Origin: Sphingomonas sp. PP-F2F-A104-K0414
GTDB lineage: Bacteria; Pseudomonadota; Alphaproteobacteria; Sphingomonadales; Sphingomonadaceae
Direction of reading: 5' to 3'
Length of the DNA: 64,000 bases
Assembly (NCBI RefSeq): GCF_004340945.1
Contig: NZ_SLYD01000006.1
Span: 62,001-126,000, forward strand
Shown: in pieces, positions 40,234 to 48,839 of the stretch
Layout: each line of letters starts with the position of its first letter
Numbering within the stretch: position 1 is the first letter of the stretch
The notes under the pieces: model-generated
The model's input: the letters and a program-made list of their open reading frames with translations, nothing else
Database searches by the model: none
What the model was told of the DNA's origin: nothing
Made by a program: the position numbers and the translations under genes

Positions 40234-41312
40234 CAGATCACTCCAACCGCTGTCCATGCTTCGGCGACGGCTGTCGTCTCGGCACTGTCCGTACCGTGCA
40301 AACGCCCCGCAACGTCGATGGTGACGCGGGCAAAGCCGGCGAAGTCTGTGTTGGCCCGCGTATTGGGGTCCAGCAGCGCATTGTACCATATCCGACCGGC
40401 GCGGTCCCATGCGTTTCCACCGATCGTCGTCGCGGCCAGGTAGAAGGCCCGGTTCGGGATACCGGAGTTGATGTGAACCCCGCCATTGTCCTGATTGGTG
40501 CGGACAAAATCGTCCATGTGGCCCGGCTGCGGGTCCTTGCCGAGGACTGGATCGTCATAGGCCGTTCCGGGCTCCTTCATCGACCGCAGCGCGACGCCTT
40601 TGACCGCAGAAGTCAGCAGTCCGGCACCAATGAGCCAGTCCGCTTGATCAGCCGCCTGGCCCAGCAGCTTCTGCTTCACCAGGCTACCGAACACGTCCGA
40701 GATGCTCTCGTTGAGCGCGCCCGACTGGTTGAAGTAAGCGAGTCCTGCCTCCTTCTCGGTGACGCCGTGGGTGAGTTCGTGACCAATGACATCGAGCGCG
40801 ATCGTGAAGCGGTTGAACAGCTCGCCATCGCCATCGCCGAATACCATCTGGGTGCCGTCCCAGAAGGCGTTGTCGTAGTCCTGATCGTAATGGACCGTGG
40901 CGTCGAGCGGCAGCCCGGCATCGTCGATCGAGTTGCGCTGATAGGCCTCCCAGAACAGCGCAAACGTTGCACCCAAGCCGTCATAGGCCTCATCGACCGC
41001 GATATCGCCGGTTGGTCCCTCCCCTTCACGTCGCACGACCACAGAACCCGGCGCCTCGGGCTCACCCCCGGCGTCACGGATTGTGCGCAATGGACTTGGG
41101 ACAAGGATGTTGCCCGCAGCCGACCGCCGTCGGGCGAGATCTCCGGTGACGGGGCCAGCCGTACTGGCCCGGACGATCCGGATGGTCGGATCAATCATCA
41201 AGCTGTGCATTGCCATAGCGCGCAACGCGGGCGAACCGTTCTCGGCGATCTTGGATAGGATGTAGGGCGGCAGGATGCAGTGAAGCGAATGCCGATGCGT
41301 GGACATGCACAT
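40233..41312 (-). CDS. Protealysin-like M4 zinc metalloprotease
   Basis: 359 residues from ATG 41312 (AAAGGAGACACGG upstream). It has a short protealysin-type propeptide (RHSLHCILPPYILSKIAENG) instead of a signal peptide and long propeptide. The zinc site is HELTHGVTEKEAGLAYFNQS at about 177-196, with the third ligand in GALNESISDVFG. The C-terminal catalytic part has QDNGGVHINSGIPNRAFYLA. The lack of a signal sequence implies cytoplasmic storage or non-classical release. Followed by its inhibitor gene; part of a six-gene operon. Confidence 0.93.
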   Translation of the reverse strand: MCMSTHRHSLHCILPPYILSKIAENGSPALRAMAMHSLMIDPTIRIVRASTAGPVTGDLARRRSAAGNILVPSPLRTIRDAGGEPEAPGSVVVRREGEGPTGDIAVDEAYDGLGATFALFWEAYQRNSIDDAGLPLDATVHYDQDYDNAFWDGTQMVFGDGDGELFNRFTIALDVIGHELTHGVTEKEAGLAYFNQSGALNESISDVFGSLVKQKLLGQAADQADWLIGAGLLTSAVKGVALRSMKEPGTAYDDPVLGKDPQPGHMDDFVRTNQDNGGVHINSGIPNRAFYLAATTIGGNAWDRAGRIWYNALLDPNTRANTDFAGFARVTIDVAGRLHGTDSAETTAVAEAWTAVGVI

Positions 41313-41331
41313 GACCGTGTCTCCTTTAAAA

Positions 41332-42093
41332 TCAGCGGCGGGAGTGGCGGAGCGCGAACGGTACGAGCGCAACCCACATGATGGTGATGAAAGCGAGGAA
41401 CTGGCTGGTCTGCGCCGGGCCGCCCGGGAGGTAGCCGAACCCGCCTAGCGAGGCGGCGTAGAGCTCGAACGAGATGACTGACACGCCGATCGCCAGCACA
41501 TCTGCATCTCCCCCACTCTCCTCCTGCGTGCCGAACCAGCGCAGTGCGATGACGAACAGCGTGATGATGACGATCAGGATCAAGCGGATGACGATGTCGG
41601 TGCCCGCGATGCCTATGGCGAGGGGGTAAAGCGTTACCGCCTCAACCGGGAATAGCTTCACTAGGCTGGTGTAATATGGCTCGGGTGTTGGATCAGGCCG
41701 GCGCCTGGGTCTTACCAACGGCGTTGCTGATCGTCGAAGCCGCAGCGCGCCGCGCAGGGCTGGCCGAGCGGACACCACCTCCCCATTAGCGAGTGCCGCA
41801 ATCGCGCGCTGTACGGCTGCCGCGTACCGCGACACCTCGGCATCGCCGGGAGTAAGCGCGGCGCCGATCATCGCCGCCTGTTCGCTGCGATCCAGGATCG
41901 TGGCGAACGCCGGTCGGTCCACGGTCTCGGAGCTGTGCAACGAAGCGAACCGATCGCGTTCGTTACCGAGCGCCGTGCGTAAGCCGAACATCGTATCGAA
42001 GAAGCGCGGGAGATAGCGGGGGTCCTCGGTCAGTTTCTGAACCTGATCGATGAGCGCGTCTGCAGCCTCCACGGCTTGGGTAAAGGTGGTCAT
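41332..42093 (-). CDS. Membrane protein with cytoplasmic helical domain, unrecognised
   Basis: 253 residues from ATG 42093 (GAGGAGGATCC directly upstream). A soluble helical N-terminal domain of about 130 residues is followed by a Pro/Arg-rich linker (PLVRPRRRPDPTPEPYY). Three or four membrane segments then follow, including IVIRLILIVIITLFVIAL and FLAFITIMWVALVPFAL. It sits between the lipoprotein and protease genes with gaps of 10 and 19 bases. Confidence 0.75.
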   Translation of the reverse strand: MTTFTQAVEAADALIDQVQKLTEDPRYLPRFFDTMFGLRTALGNERDRFASLHSSETVDRPAFATILDRSEQAAMIGAALTPGDAEVSRYAAAVQRAIAALANGEVVSARPALRGALRLRRSATPLVRPRRRPDPTPEPYYTSLVKLFPVEAVTLYPLAIGIAGTDIVIRLILIVIITLFVIALRWFGTQEESGGDADVLAIGVSVISFELYAASLGGFGYLPGGPAQTSQFLAFITIMWVALVPFALRHSRR

Positions 42094-42103
42094 CGGATCC
42101 TCC

Positions 42104-43120
42104 TCAGGCGGGGGTGGCAATCGACGCGATCAGTCCGAGCGCGCGGGTGATGCGATCGATGTTCATTCGAGCCGCGGCGTGGCGCTGCTGCGGCGATAAG
42201 CGACCTGCCAAGGCATCCCTCAGCCCGGCCTGGGCTTTCGTGGTGAGATCAATGGCGTCTGCGACTTTAGCCGCCCGTACGGGTCCCTGCTTCGCGGCCT
42301 CCCGGGCGGCAAAAACACGGGCCGCCAGCTGCTCGCGCTGTTCGGCCGAAAGACTGGTGCGATTGCGAAGGTAGGTTCGAAACAGCGCGTTGCCGTAGAG
42401 ATCGTCGGCGTTACGCGCCGCCCCCCTGCCCCAAATTGTGACCTGTACGGACAGCGATGCCAGTGCGCGATCGACGACAGCGCCGCGTTCGACAACCAAT
42501 GCACGCACATCGCGGGTTTGCCGCGCTTCGCGCGCAAGGTCGTTGGCAAACGCGATCAGCGCGACGACGCTCTGCCCTTGTTCGCTGGCGACAGCAGCGG
42601 TGACGTTTGGCAGGTCGGTGCCTGCCACAAAGTTCGTGAACCGGGCCAGCCGGTCGGCCTGATCGGCGAACGCGGTGATCTCGGCCGATACGTCGGTCTT
42701 GGGGGCGTCGAGAATGGCCGCTGGCGCATCAGCGTATCCACCGATTGCGGCGAGCAGTGCGACACGTGGCTCCAGTACCGCTCGCGGACTGCTCCCGATG
42801 TCGATTTCGAACGCCGTATAGCCAGGGGCGGGTGCCTCGTTCGCAAGGCATAGAGGTGCGGGCGGGACGGTCGGCGCCGTAGGCACCTGGATGCGCAGCG
42901 GAGTCGCCGGCAGGCAGCTTGGATCGCTCGCGACCAACGCTGCAGCAGCCTCCCGACGGCGCAGCTCTATCGTGTCGAAATAGGCCGTCGTGGCTAGGAC
43001 TGCCTCTTGGCCTCGGGCCTGAACGGTCCCCGCGGTTTCGAGCTGGATTGCGTTTGTCGCACAGCCTGCCAGCAGAGGCAGGCTCGTCAGTACGGGCAGA
43101 AGGGAAATGACGCGGCAGCG
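42104..43120 (-). CDS. Lipoprotein of the nuclease/protease operon
   Basis: 338 residues from ATG 43120 (GAAGGAGACC upstream). Signal peptide MRCRVISLLPVLTSLPLLAG ends in a lipobox (LAGC), so the mature protein is membrane-anchored at Cys21. Mature part mostly helical, with KAQAGLRDALAGRLSPQQRH near the end. No Pfam family recognised. Adjacent to the 56-residue membrane peptide. Confidence 0.8.
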   Translation of the reverse strand, partial: RCRVISLLPVLTSLPLLAGCATNAIQLETAGTVQARGQEAVLATTAYFDTIELRRREAAAALVASDPSCLPATPLRIQVPTAPTVPPAPLCLANEAPAPGYTAFEIDIGSSPRAVLEPRVALLAAIGGYADAPAAILDAPKTDVSAEITAFADQADRLARFTNFVAGTDLPNVTAAVASEQGQSVVALIAFANDLAREARQTRDVRALVVERGAVVDRALASLSVQVTIWGRGAARNADDLYGNALFRTYLRNRTSLSAEQREQLAARVFAAREAAKQGPVRAAKVADAIDLTTKAQAGLRDALAGRLSPQQRHAAARMNIDRITRALGLIASIATPA

Positions 43121-43149
43121 CATAACGGTCTCCTTCGGGCTTTCGGACA

Positions 43150-43320
43150 TCATGCGCCTAAACTGCGATTCTCTCTTCTCTTTCTACGCCGCTGGATCGT
43201 CCGCACACGCGAACCGTCCGCTGGCCGATCACGCGTGCGAACAGCCGTGATGATATTGACGACGCTGGTGATGAGCGCTGCGATACCTACGAGCATGGGG
43301 CCGTCGATCATGTCGGTCAT
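43150..43320 (-). CDS. 56-residue single-span membrane peptide
   Basis: Found by reading the gap between the nuclease and lipoprotein genes. ATG at 43320 with AAGGAGAG 7 bases upstream, stop at 43150. Sequence pattern: short acidic N-terminus (MTDMIDGP), one hydrophobic helix (MLVGIAALITSVVNIITAV), then a strongly basic tail (QRRRKRREN). The layout resembles small holin-like or phage/toxin-type membrane peptides. The strong ribosome-binding site and operon spacing argue that it is real. Confidence 0.75.
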   Translation of the reverse strand: MTDMIDGPMLVGIAALITSVVNIITAVRTRDRPADGSRVRTIQRRRKRRENRSLGA

Positions 43321-43395
43321 TGTCCGACTCTCCTTGTTGATCCGACCGCCGATGTTCCATATATGTTCTCTGTAGGACAGCGCTATTTGCGGTCG

Positions 43396-44322
43396 TTACA
43401 GCCGAATATCTTCGGCCTCGGTAACCAGCACCCGGACAACGTCGCCGGTCGCCTTCTCCTCGTTCGAGAACCCATCGAATTGGCGCAGCGACCCAAAGTC
43501 GAGGTTCGTCAGGCCTTCTATCGCGAGGATTGATCGCTGATAGGTCTTGAACGCTCCGAACAGGAGCGACTGCGCGCCCAGGTCGACATCGTGATCGATC
43601 AGATACGCGGAGGCCGATGGACGGCCATCATCATGAATGAAGGCGACCACCTTCCAATAGGCCAGCGGGATAGCGACGCCGCGGTAAACCGGATCATTGG
43701 GCCGGAAGACAGGCCCCGTAAAAACGGTCGCACGTTCGCCGACCCGGCGCGTGTTGCCGAGGATGTAGTCCTCAAGGCTCAGCCAGGATCGCTGATTAAA
43801 GACCGAGAGCTGTGGCGCACAGTTGGTGAAATGGAAGGTATCGCGGTTGGCTACGCCGGCGGTCGGGCCCCAGTTCGGATCCTCGCGCCGCACAAGATGG
43901 CCGCGATCGAAATCGTTATCGGCATATAGCTCATCCCCCGCCTGGGCCTCTTCGGGAATGCGGCCGTCGAACGCCCACGGATCTCCGCCACGTGGTACCG
44001 ACACGCTGGCGCTTCCATCGATATTGACGGCGGTGAAGAGGGCAAGACGCCGGCTTTTCGACATGAGAATCGAGAAGTGTTCGTAGTCGAGGCGGTCACC
44101 ATCGCTGCCCGTAACCGGCAGCACATCCACAGCAATGGCACCGGTATCAGGGAGCGGCACGGCAAAGCCGGGGAGAAAATCTGCGTCGTAACCTGCCCGA
44201 CCCTGGAACGCGACAGCGTCGGACGTCCTTACTCCTTCGCGTTCGAAGGGCAGTAAGCCGAGACTTTGAGGTGAGAGCGTCCTAAGGTCGGCCAACCGGG
44301 GTCTATATGACAGGTCGATCAT
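43396..44322 (-). CDS. DNA/RNA non-specific endonuclease (NUC1 family)
   Basis: 308 residues. The beta-beta-alpha-metal core contains YADNDFDRGHLVRREDPNWG with the catalytic DRGH at about 139-142. It continues with FHFTNCAPQLSVFNQRSWLS and VFTGPVFRPNDPVYRGVAIP, all typical of NUC1 nucleases. No signal peptide is evident, unusual because most relatives are exported or mitochondrial. First gene of the six-gene operon with the membrane peptide, lipoprotein, membrane protein, M4 protease and inhibitor. Confidence 0.92.
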   Translation of the reverse strand: MIDLSYRPRLADLRTLSPQSLGLLPFEREGVRTSDAVAFQGRAGYDADFLPGFAVPLPDTGAIAVDVLPVTGSDGDRLDYEHFSILMSKSRRLALFTAVNIDGSASVSVPRGGDPWAFDGRIPEEAQAGDELYADNDFDRGHLVRREDPNWGPTAGVANRDTFHFTNCAPQLSVFNQRSWLSLEDYILGNTRRVGERATVFTGPVFRPNDPVYRGVAIPLAYWKVVAFIHDDGRPSASAYLIDHDVDLGAQSLLFGAFKTYQRSILAIEGLTNLDFGSLRQFDGFSNEEKATGDVVRVLVTEAEDIRL

Positions 44323-44523
44323 AATGATCAGCTCCTCAGAGTTTCACGGCAGGTGCGCTCGATCCGTCGTGTTGTGATGACATCCGCGTCGGGGACAAAC
44401 GCATAGAGACGCAAGGTGGCAGTCTCGTTGCATTGATGCGCCGCTACCTGACACTGCACAATCAAGGGCAGGCGAAGCTGTCAGTTACGACCCTTCCCGT
44501 GATTTTTTCTCGAACGAATACGA

Positions 44524-44553
44524 AAAGGCCGGGCGATCGCTCGCCCGGCCTTT
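44524..44553 (-). terminator. Rho-independent terminator
   Basis: 13-bp perfect stem AAAGGCCGGGCGA / TCGCCCGGCCTTT with a 4-base loop, directly after the stop of the repetitive secreted protein at 44575. The T-run on the reverse strand is short (TTTT). Confidence 0.85.
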
Positions 44554-44574
44554 CATTTAAACAAATGGGTAAGA

Positions 44575-45018
44575 TCAGCGCGGCGGAGTAGTGCCGGGCG
44601 TTCCCCCTGTCGTGGAGCCCATCGTACCGCCGGCCGTGCCACCCATTGTGCCGCCAGGGTTCGTGCCACTCATCGAACCAGCGGTGCCGTCAGCCGTACC
44701 GCCCATCGTGTCCGCGCCAGTCGTGCTGCCGGTTGTACCGGACATCGTGCCACTCGTCGTACCTGACGTTGTGCCACGCGTCTTGCCGCGGGCCTTCGTG
44801 CCATGCTGCGTGCGTGTCGTTGCGGTCGACCCTGATGTACTCGGCGTCGGGTTCGTCTGATCCATAGAACCGGTCGACGCTCCCCCGCTCATGGTATCAG
44901 TCGCTGATCCGCTCATACCGCCGCTTGTCGTGCCACCGGTGGTGCTCCCGGTCGTCTGTGCCATCGCTACACCCGGAATAATCAGGGCTGCAGCTGCTAT
45001 CGATGTCAAAATCCGCAT
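44575..45018 (-). CDS. Secreted Thr/Ser/Gly-rich repetitive protein
   Basis: 147 residues from ATG 45018 with AGGAGA 6 bases upstream. Signal peptide MRILTSIAAAALIIPGVAMA, then an almost entirely low-complexity mature part built from TSGTMSG, GGTMGGT and STTGG-type units. A central basic section (TRTQHGTKARGKTRG) interrupts it. No Cys. Expected to be disordered; perhaps a cell-surface or envelope filler protein. Own terminator at 44524. Confidence 0.8.
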   Translation of the reverse strand: MRILTSIAAAALIIPGVAMAQTTGSTTGGTTSGGMSGSATDTMSGGASTGSMDQTNPTPSTSGSTATTRTQHGTKARGKTRGTTSGTTSGTMSGTTGSTTGADTMGGTADGTAGSMSGTNPGGTMGGTAGGTMGSTTGGTPGTTPPR

Positions 45019-45362
45019 TTTCACTCTCCTATATTATTAAATAAGAAAGCGATCGCGGTTAAGTATGTTCCCTACGACCTGAATATAAAGGGTCTTCGTC
45101 CAACTCTACCCTGGGCTCCTAGTATCTGTAGACCACTTACGCGACCTGATCGACGGAGGTATTATTCTAAACCGTAACGTATGGTACGCCGGTCCTGATC
45201 GTAATATTCTTCGCCCTCATCGCATCGGGATTTCGCGAACCAGGTCCATTACGAGCGACCCCGTCCAGCAAGGATTGGGGCGGGGGGCGTCACCGTGGCA
45301 AGAGTCCGCGGTGAGTGGACGGTCTGCAATTCTTTACATCCCGGCCAATCCGTTTCGTCGTT
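45019..45362. other. Intergenic region without supported gene
   Basis: Contains the promoter region of the repetitive secreted protein on the reverse strand. No ORF with a ribosome-binding site seen, and no clear repeat. Confidence 0.5.
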
Positions 45363-45584
45363 TCAAAGCATCAACCCTACTGGATCCCGACTTTGGGAGG
45401 CAGCGTCGTAACCGCGTTGCCACGCAGCGCGCAGACTACTGCCGCGCCGGCCGCTGGGGTTATCATGGCCCATGACGAAGCAGCGCCAGCCTGCTTTCTC
45501 GGCTTCCCAGTTCTCGTCGACTGGTCCAGGCGTCAGCAATGACATTAGGTCCAGGCGGCGATGCTTCAGTGTTGCCGTGACCAT
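45363..45584 (-). CDS. Small protein with RMF-like motif
   Basis: 73 residues, GAGGACC before the ATG, one base after the DUF3768 stop. The core NWEAEKAGWRCFVMGHDNPS then RAAWQRGYDAA matches the short motif of ribosome-modulation-factor-like proteins (a G-W...A-W-x-x-G-Y pattern). A related pattern is embedded in the 469-residue protein at 48840. Assignment tentative. Confidence 0.6.
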   Translation of the reverse strand: MVTATLKHRRLDLMSLLTPGPVDENWEAEKAGWRCFVMGHDNPSGRRGSSLRAAWQRGYDAASQSRDPVGLML

Positions 45585-45585
45585 G

Positions 45586-46017
45586 TCAGAGGTCCTCTCG
45601 GACCATGATCGTCAGCACACGCCGGGTGATGCTGGCATCGGCGGGATCCTCCGATCCGTACTGAAACGCAGCGTCGTAATAGTCGATCTTGAAGTAGACC
45701 GTCGTCCCCTCGAACTCGAAGTTGCCGCGGTCCCGTTCGGCCGCATCCGCATCGGCGAAGACATGGTGGCGGATGGCGGCGTAGAGGCTCGCTTGAACGA
45801 CGATCTCCATGGTGCCGTCACCGGAAGCGAAGGTGCCAAGGCAGGTCCTCGTCACCATGATCCGAGCGGTACGGTCGAGGCCTTGGCGACAACGGTCATT
45901 GAGACGGGCGATGGACGCCAGACGCGCTCCGGTGCTCGCCAGCGATCCGTTGAGCAGCCGGCAATCCTTGCCAGTGGCTTCGGGCGCGGCGCTGGTGGCG
46001 ATCGTGGCAGGGAGCAT
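45586..46017 (-). CDS. DUF3768-family protein
   Basis: 143 residues. The DUF3768 pattern is RLNDRCRQGLDRTARIMVTR, then GNFEFEGTTVYFKIDYYDAA, FQYGSEDPADASITRRVLTI and MVRED at the end. The N-terminal 25 residues are poorly conserved and an internal start is possible. The family is common on proteobacterial plasmids and of unknown function. Forms a pair with the downstream 73-residue gene. Confidence 0.88.
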   Translation of the reverse strand: MLPATIATSAAPEATGKDCRLLNGSLASTGARLASIARLNDRCRQGLDRTARIMVTRTCLGTFASGDGTMEIVVQASLYAAIRHHVFADADAAERDRGNFEFEGTTVYFKIDYYDAAFQYGSEDPADASITRRVLTIMVREDL

Positions 46018-46130
46018 GGCGGTGTCCTCAGGCTCGGCGGGGCCATTCCCCGAATCTGCCTGTCACCCCCCCTCCCTCCCTCCTTGAGCCTTGGGCCCAC
46101 CCGTCGGCCACGGAGAAAGGTCGATGTCGC

Positions 46131-47423
46131 TCAGGCGTGGCGACTTTCGTCTGACGCGAAGACGGACCAGAGGTGAGCCTCTGCATCGATGAGGTGGTCG
46201 AAGCTCTGGCTGGTGTTGCCAACATCGACAATCCAACAAGTACCATGTGTCTGGACAAAGCCGACCGAGTAGACCCGGCCGGCGCTGTCCGAAGGTGGGA
46301 TCGTCGCCAGATCGTGCCCCGCAGCGGCCAAGCTCTGCACATCGCGGCCCGTAACACGCCAATCGTCGAACCTACTCCCCTCGCTGGAGGCTGTCAGATA
46401 ATAGCGGGTGGCGACCTCCCAGGCCGCGTTGACGTGGTGGAGTTCAGTGCCAAGGCCATCAGCATCACCATTGGCGACGATCGCCGGCGAGCGCGTAGCT
46501 TGCCACGCCGCTAGCATGACCATGTTAGCGTCGAGGAAATCATGCGAAGCGCAGACGCCGGCCTCGATCGTCCGGTTTTCCACTCGCATCTCGCGCCATT
46601 CGGCGGGACCTAGCTGCTCTGCGAGGAGGTGAGCAAACGCGCAGGCAAGCGTCTCAATCGCGATATGGCCAAGGGCTTCGGCATAGTCATCGCCTTCGTA
46701 GATGACCGTCAGTTCACCGATCGCGTCACGCCGGCTGAAGGTGAACCTCGCGGCCTCGGCAAATTCGCGCATCGCCGGTAGTTCGTAGTCAACCCAAATC
46801 TGTGCGGCCTCGCCCATCGGACCAACGCACGGTCCAAAGCTCGGCGCCGTTTCATGACGCCAGCTCATCTCCGACCATTCAGACGGGATCGGCACCATCG
46901 TATCGACTGGATAGTCAGGAAAGAACTCTGGCCATGTCGGCATTGCTTCTTGGGTGGCGAAACCGTTGGACAGACATACCAGGCCATCGGCGGTGCCAAT
47001 CCGTCGATATGCCTTGATCGTGTCGGCATCCCCATCGGCGCCGGCTATCAGCTCGGTCAGCACGTAAGGCCATGCCGAGACCGGTACACGGACGTTGAGG
47101 AAGCCGTTCCAGGTCGTGTCATCGGTGAAGCCGGGGAACGTCGGCCCTTCCCCAAACGACCATGTGATCGAGCGCATACCGTTGTGCTGCCGCGTAATGT
47201 CCAAGGCCTCGGGGCCGACGTCGAGGTGCGCCAACGCCCGTGCGAACGCGGACTTGTGCTGAAACCGACCCAGCGCCGACAGGACGTCGACATAGGCCGA
47301 CCGTGCCTCGTCAGTCTGAAACTCGTGATCGGTTGCGTCACGTGCCGAGAGATACTCGCGAGCGAGCGTTATCGGGTCGGTCCGGATCGTCTCGGCAAAT
47401 GTAGCGATGTAGCGGATGCGCAT
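46131..47423 (-). CDS. Large unrecognised protein of the accessory region
   Basis: 430 residues, soluble, many Trp and acidic residues (for example SITWSFGEGPTFPGFTDDTT and EWSEMSWRHETAPSFGPCVG). No signal or membrane segment. Reading frame is clean across its length. No family recognised. Confidence 0.75.
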   Translation of the reverse strand: MRIRYIATFAETIRTDPITLAREYLSARDATDHEFQTDEARSAYVDVLSALGRFQHKSAFARALAHLDVGPEALDITRQHNGMRSITWSFGEGPTFPGFTDDTTWNGFLNVRVPVSAWPYVLTELIAGADGDADTIKAYRRIGTADGLVCLSNGFATQEAMPTWPEFFPDYPVDTMVPIPSEWSEMSWRHETAPSFGPCVGPMGEAAQIWVDYELPAMREFAEAARFTFSRRDAIGELTVIYEGDDYAEALGHIAIETLACAFAHLLAEQLGPAEWREMRVENRTIEAGVCASHDFLDANMVMLAAWQATRSPAIVANGDADGLGTELHHVNAAWEVATRYYLTASSEGSRFDDWRVTGRDVQSLAAAGHDLATIPPSDSAGRVYSVGFVQTHGTCWIVDVGNTSQSFDHLIDAEAHLWSVFASDESRHA

Positions 47424-47648
47424 GGGGAAGGATCCTGTCCGGTCTATTCCGGTCTCCCTCCCCCAATCCTTCTCCTCTCCTGTGCCGTTTTAGCTGTTTA
47501 GAAGGGTACGCCGCCCCTCCATGACCGGCTGATGACTGGTCAAGATTTCAACTCAGGCGTTCTGACATTCTCGAATGAGACCGGCACCGGACAGGCCATC
47601 CGGGGAGGTTTTCGTCGCATATGTCACTGAATAGACAGGGGGGACTGC

Positions 47649-48707
47649 ATGATCGATAGACGTATGTTGATGGCGAGCGGCCTAGCGTTTGGTGCAACGA
47701 ACGCGTTGGCGATGAAGCCATCATCCGCTGCAAAGCGCGCCGCAATCGAAGCGATCCAGTTACCGCCAAGCTTCAATGGCTCGTTCGCCTACGCCCGGGG
47801 CGGGAAGATCGAACATGCTCGGTACGTCGGCATGGCCGATGTAGAAGCAGGTAAGGCTATCTCACCCGACACCCAATTCAAATGGGGCTCTGCATCGAAG
47901 TGGCTGACGAGCGTTACCGTGCTTCGCTTCGTTGAACAGAAGCGGTTGTCGCTCGATGCCCCAGTCACTGCGTATCTCCCAGAGTTCCGGCACGATACGG
48001 GCGAGCAGGTGCTGTTGAAGCATGTGCTATCGAACACCAGTGGCATCCCGGATCTATTGAGCCGCCAGCTTGGGAAAGAGCCGGCGCTACGAACTTCGAC
48101 CGCGAGCGCGGCAGCTATACTGTCGCGCTTCGGTGGTGGTGATTTGTCGTTCGTGCCCGGCAAGGGATGGGACTACGCGGCAATAAATTGGGTGATCGTT
48201 GCGGCGATTCTTGAACGGCTGACCGGAAAGTCATTTCCTGAGGTAGTCGCGAGGCAGACGCTTCGCCCACTCGGCATGTCGGCTACCGGGTTCGCGCAAT
48301 CGGGCCAACCCCCGATGCCGAAACTGGCTGCTGCCTACGGCAGTGCATCGCCGCCAGTGCGTAAGATGGATCCGATCCCGCCGTTCGTTGCGGCAAGCGG
48401 CAATGCGGCCGGAACCGTGCGTGACGCAGTGCGTGCGGCACATGGCATCTTTCATGGCTCGCTATTGAGCGCAGCTTCACGGCGTGAACTTACGACAATC
48501 CGATGGCCGGAACAGGAATATGCCCTTGGCGGTCGTGTGCATCCCATAGACGGCACACTCTGGGCTTGGGAGACAGGCAAGGTTCAAGGGTATCGCGCTC
48601 ACATCGCGCATCGGCTCGACCAGAGCGAAACGATCGTGATCTTCAACACAACGGACTTAGCGCAATCACAGCTTGGCACCTGGGTTGAAGCCATAGCCCG
48701 CGCTTAA
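47649..48707 (+). CDS. Serine beta-lactamase-fold hydrolase (class C / esterase family)
   Basis: 352 residues. N-terminal MIDRRMLMASGLAFGATNAL resembles a Tat-type export signal. The SxxK nucleophile motif is Ser81-Ala-Ser-Lys84 in KWGSASKWLTSVTVLRF. Further landmarks are GEQVLLKHVLSNTSGIPDLL and FVPGKGWDYAAINWVIVAAI with the Tyr-x-x-x-Asn element. The KTG-equivalent box is not obvious. Could be a D-aminopeptidase, esterase or carboxypeptidase; antibiotic hydrolysis is not implied. Confidence 0.88.
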   Translation: MIDRRMLMASGLAFGATNALAMKPSSAAKRAAIEAIQLPPSFNGSFAYARGGKIEHARYVGMADVEAGKAISPDTQFKWGSASKWLTSVTVLRFVEQKRLSLDAPVTAYLPEFRHDTGEQVLLKHVLSNTSGIPDLLSRQLGKEPALRTSTASAAAILSRFGGGDLSFVPGKGWDYAAINWVIVAAILERLTGKSFPEVVARQTLRPLGMSATGFAQSGQPPMPKLAAAYGSASPPVRKMDPIPPFVAASGNAAGTVRDAVRAAHGIFHGSLLSAASRRELTTIRWPEQEYALGGRVHPIDGTLWAWETGKVQGYRAHIAHRLDQSETIVIFNTTDLAQSQLGTWVEAIARA

Positions 48708-48839
48708 ACGGCGTTATCGAGGGGGACGCTGCTATCGCATGTCGACGATATGCCGGCCGGCCTTGGTCATCACGGCCAGGTCACGGATACCGGGCGTGGT
48801 AGTCCTCATGCGTACACTCGTAAGAAGGGGGCAGCGCTC

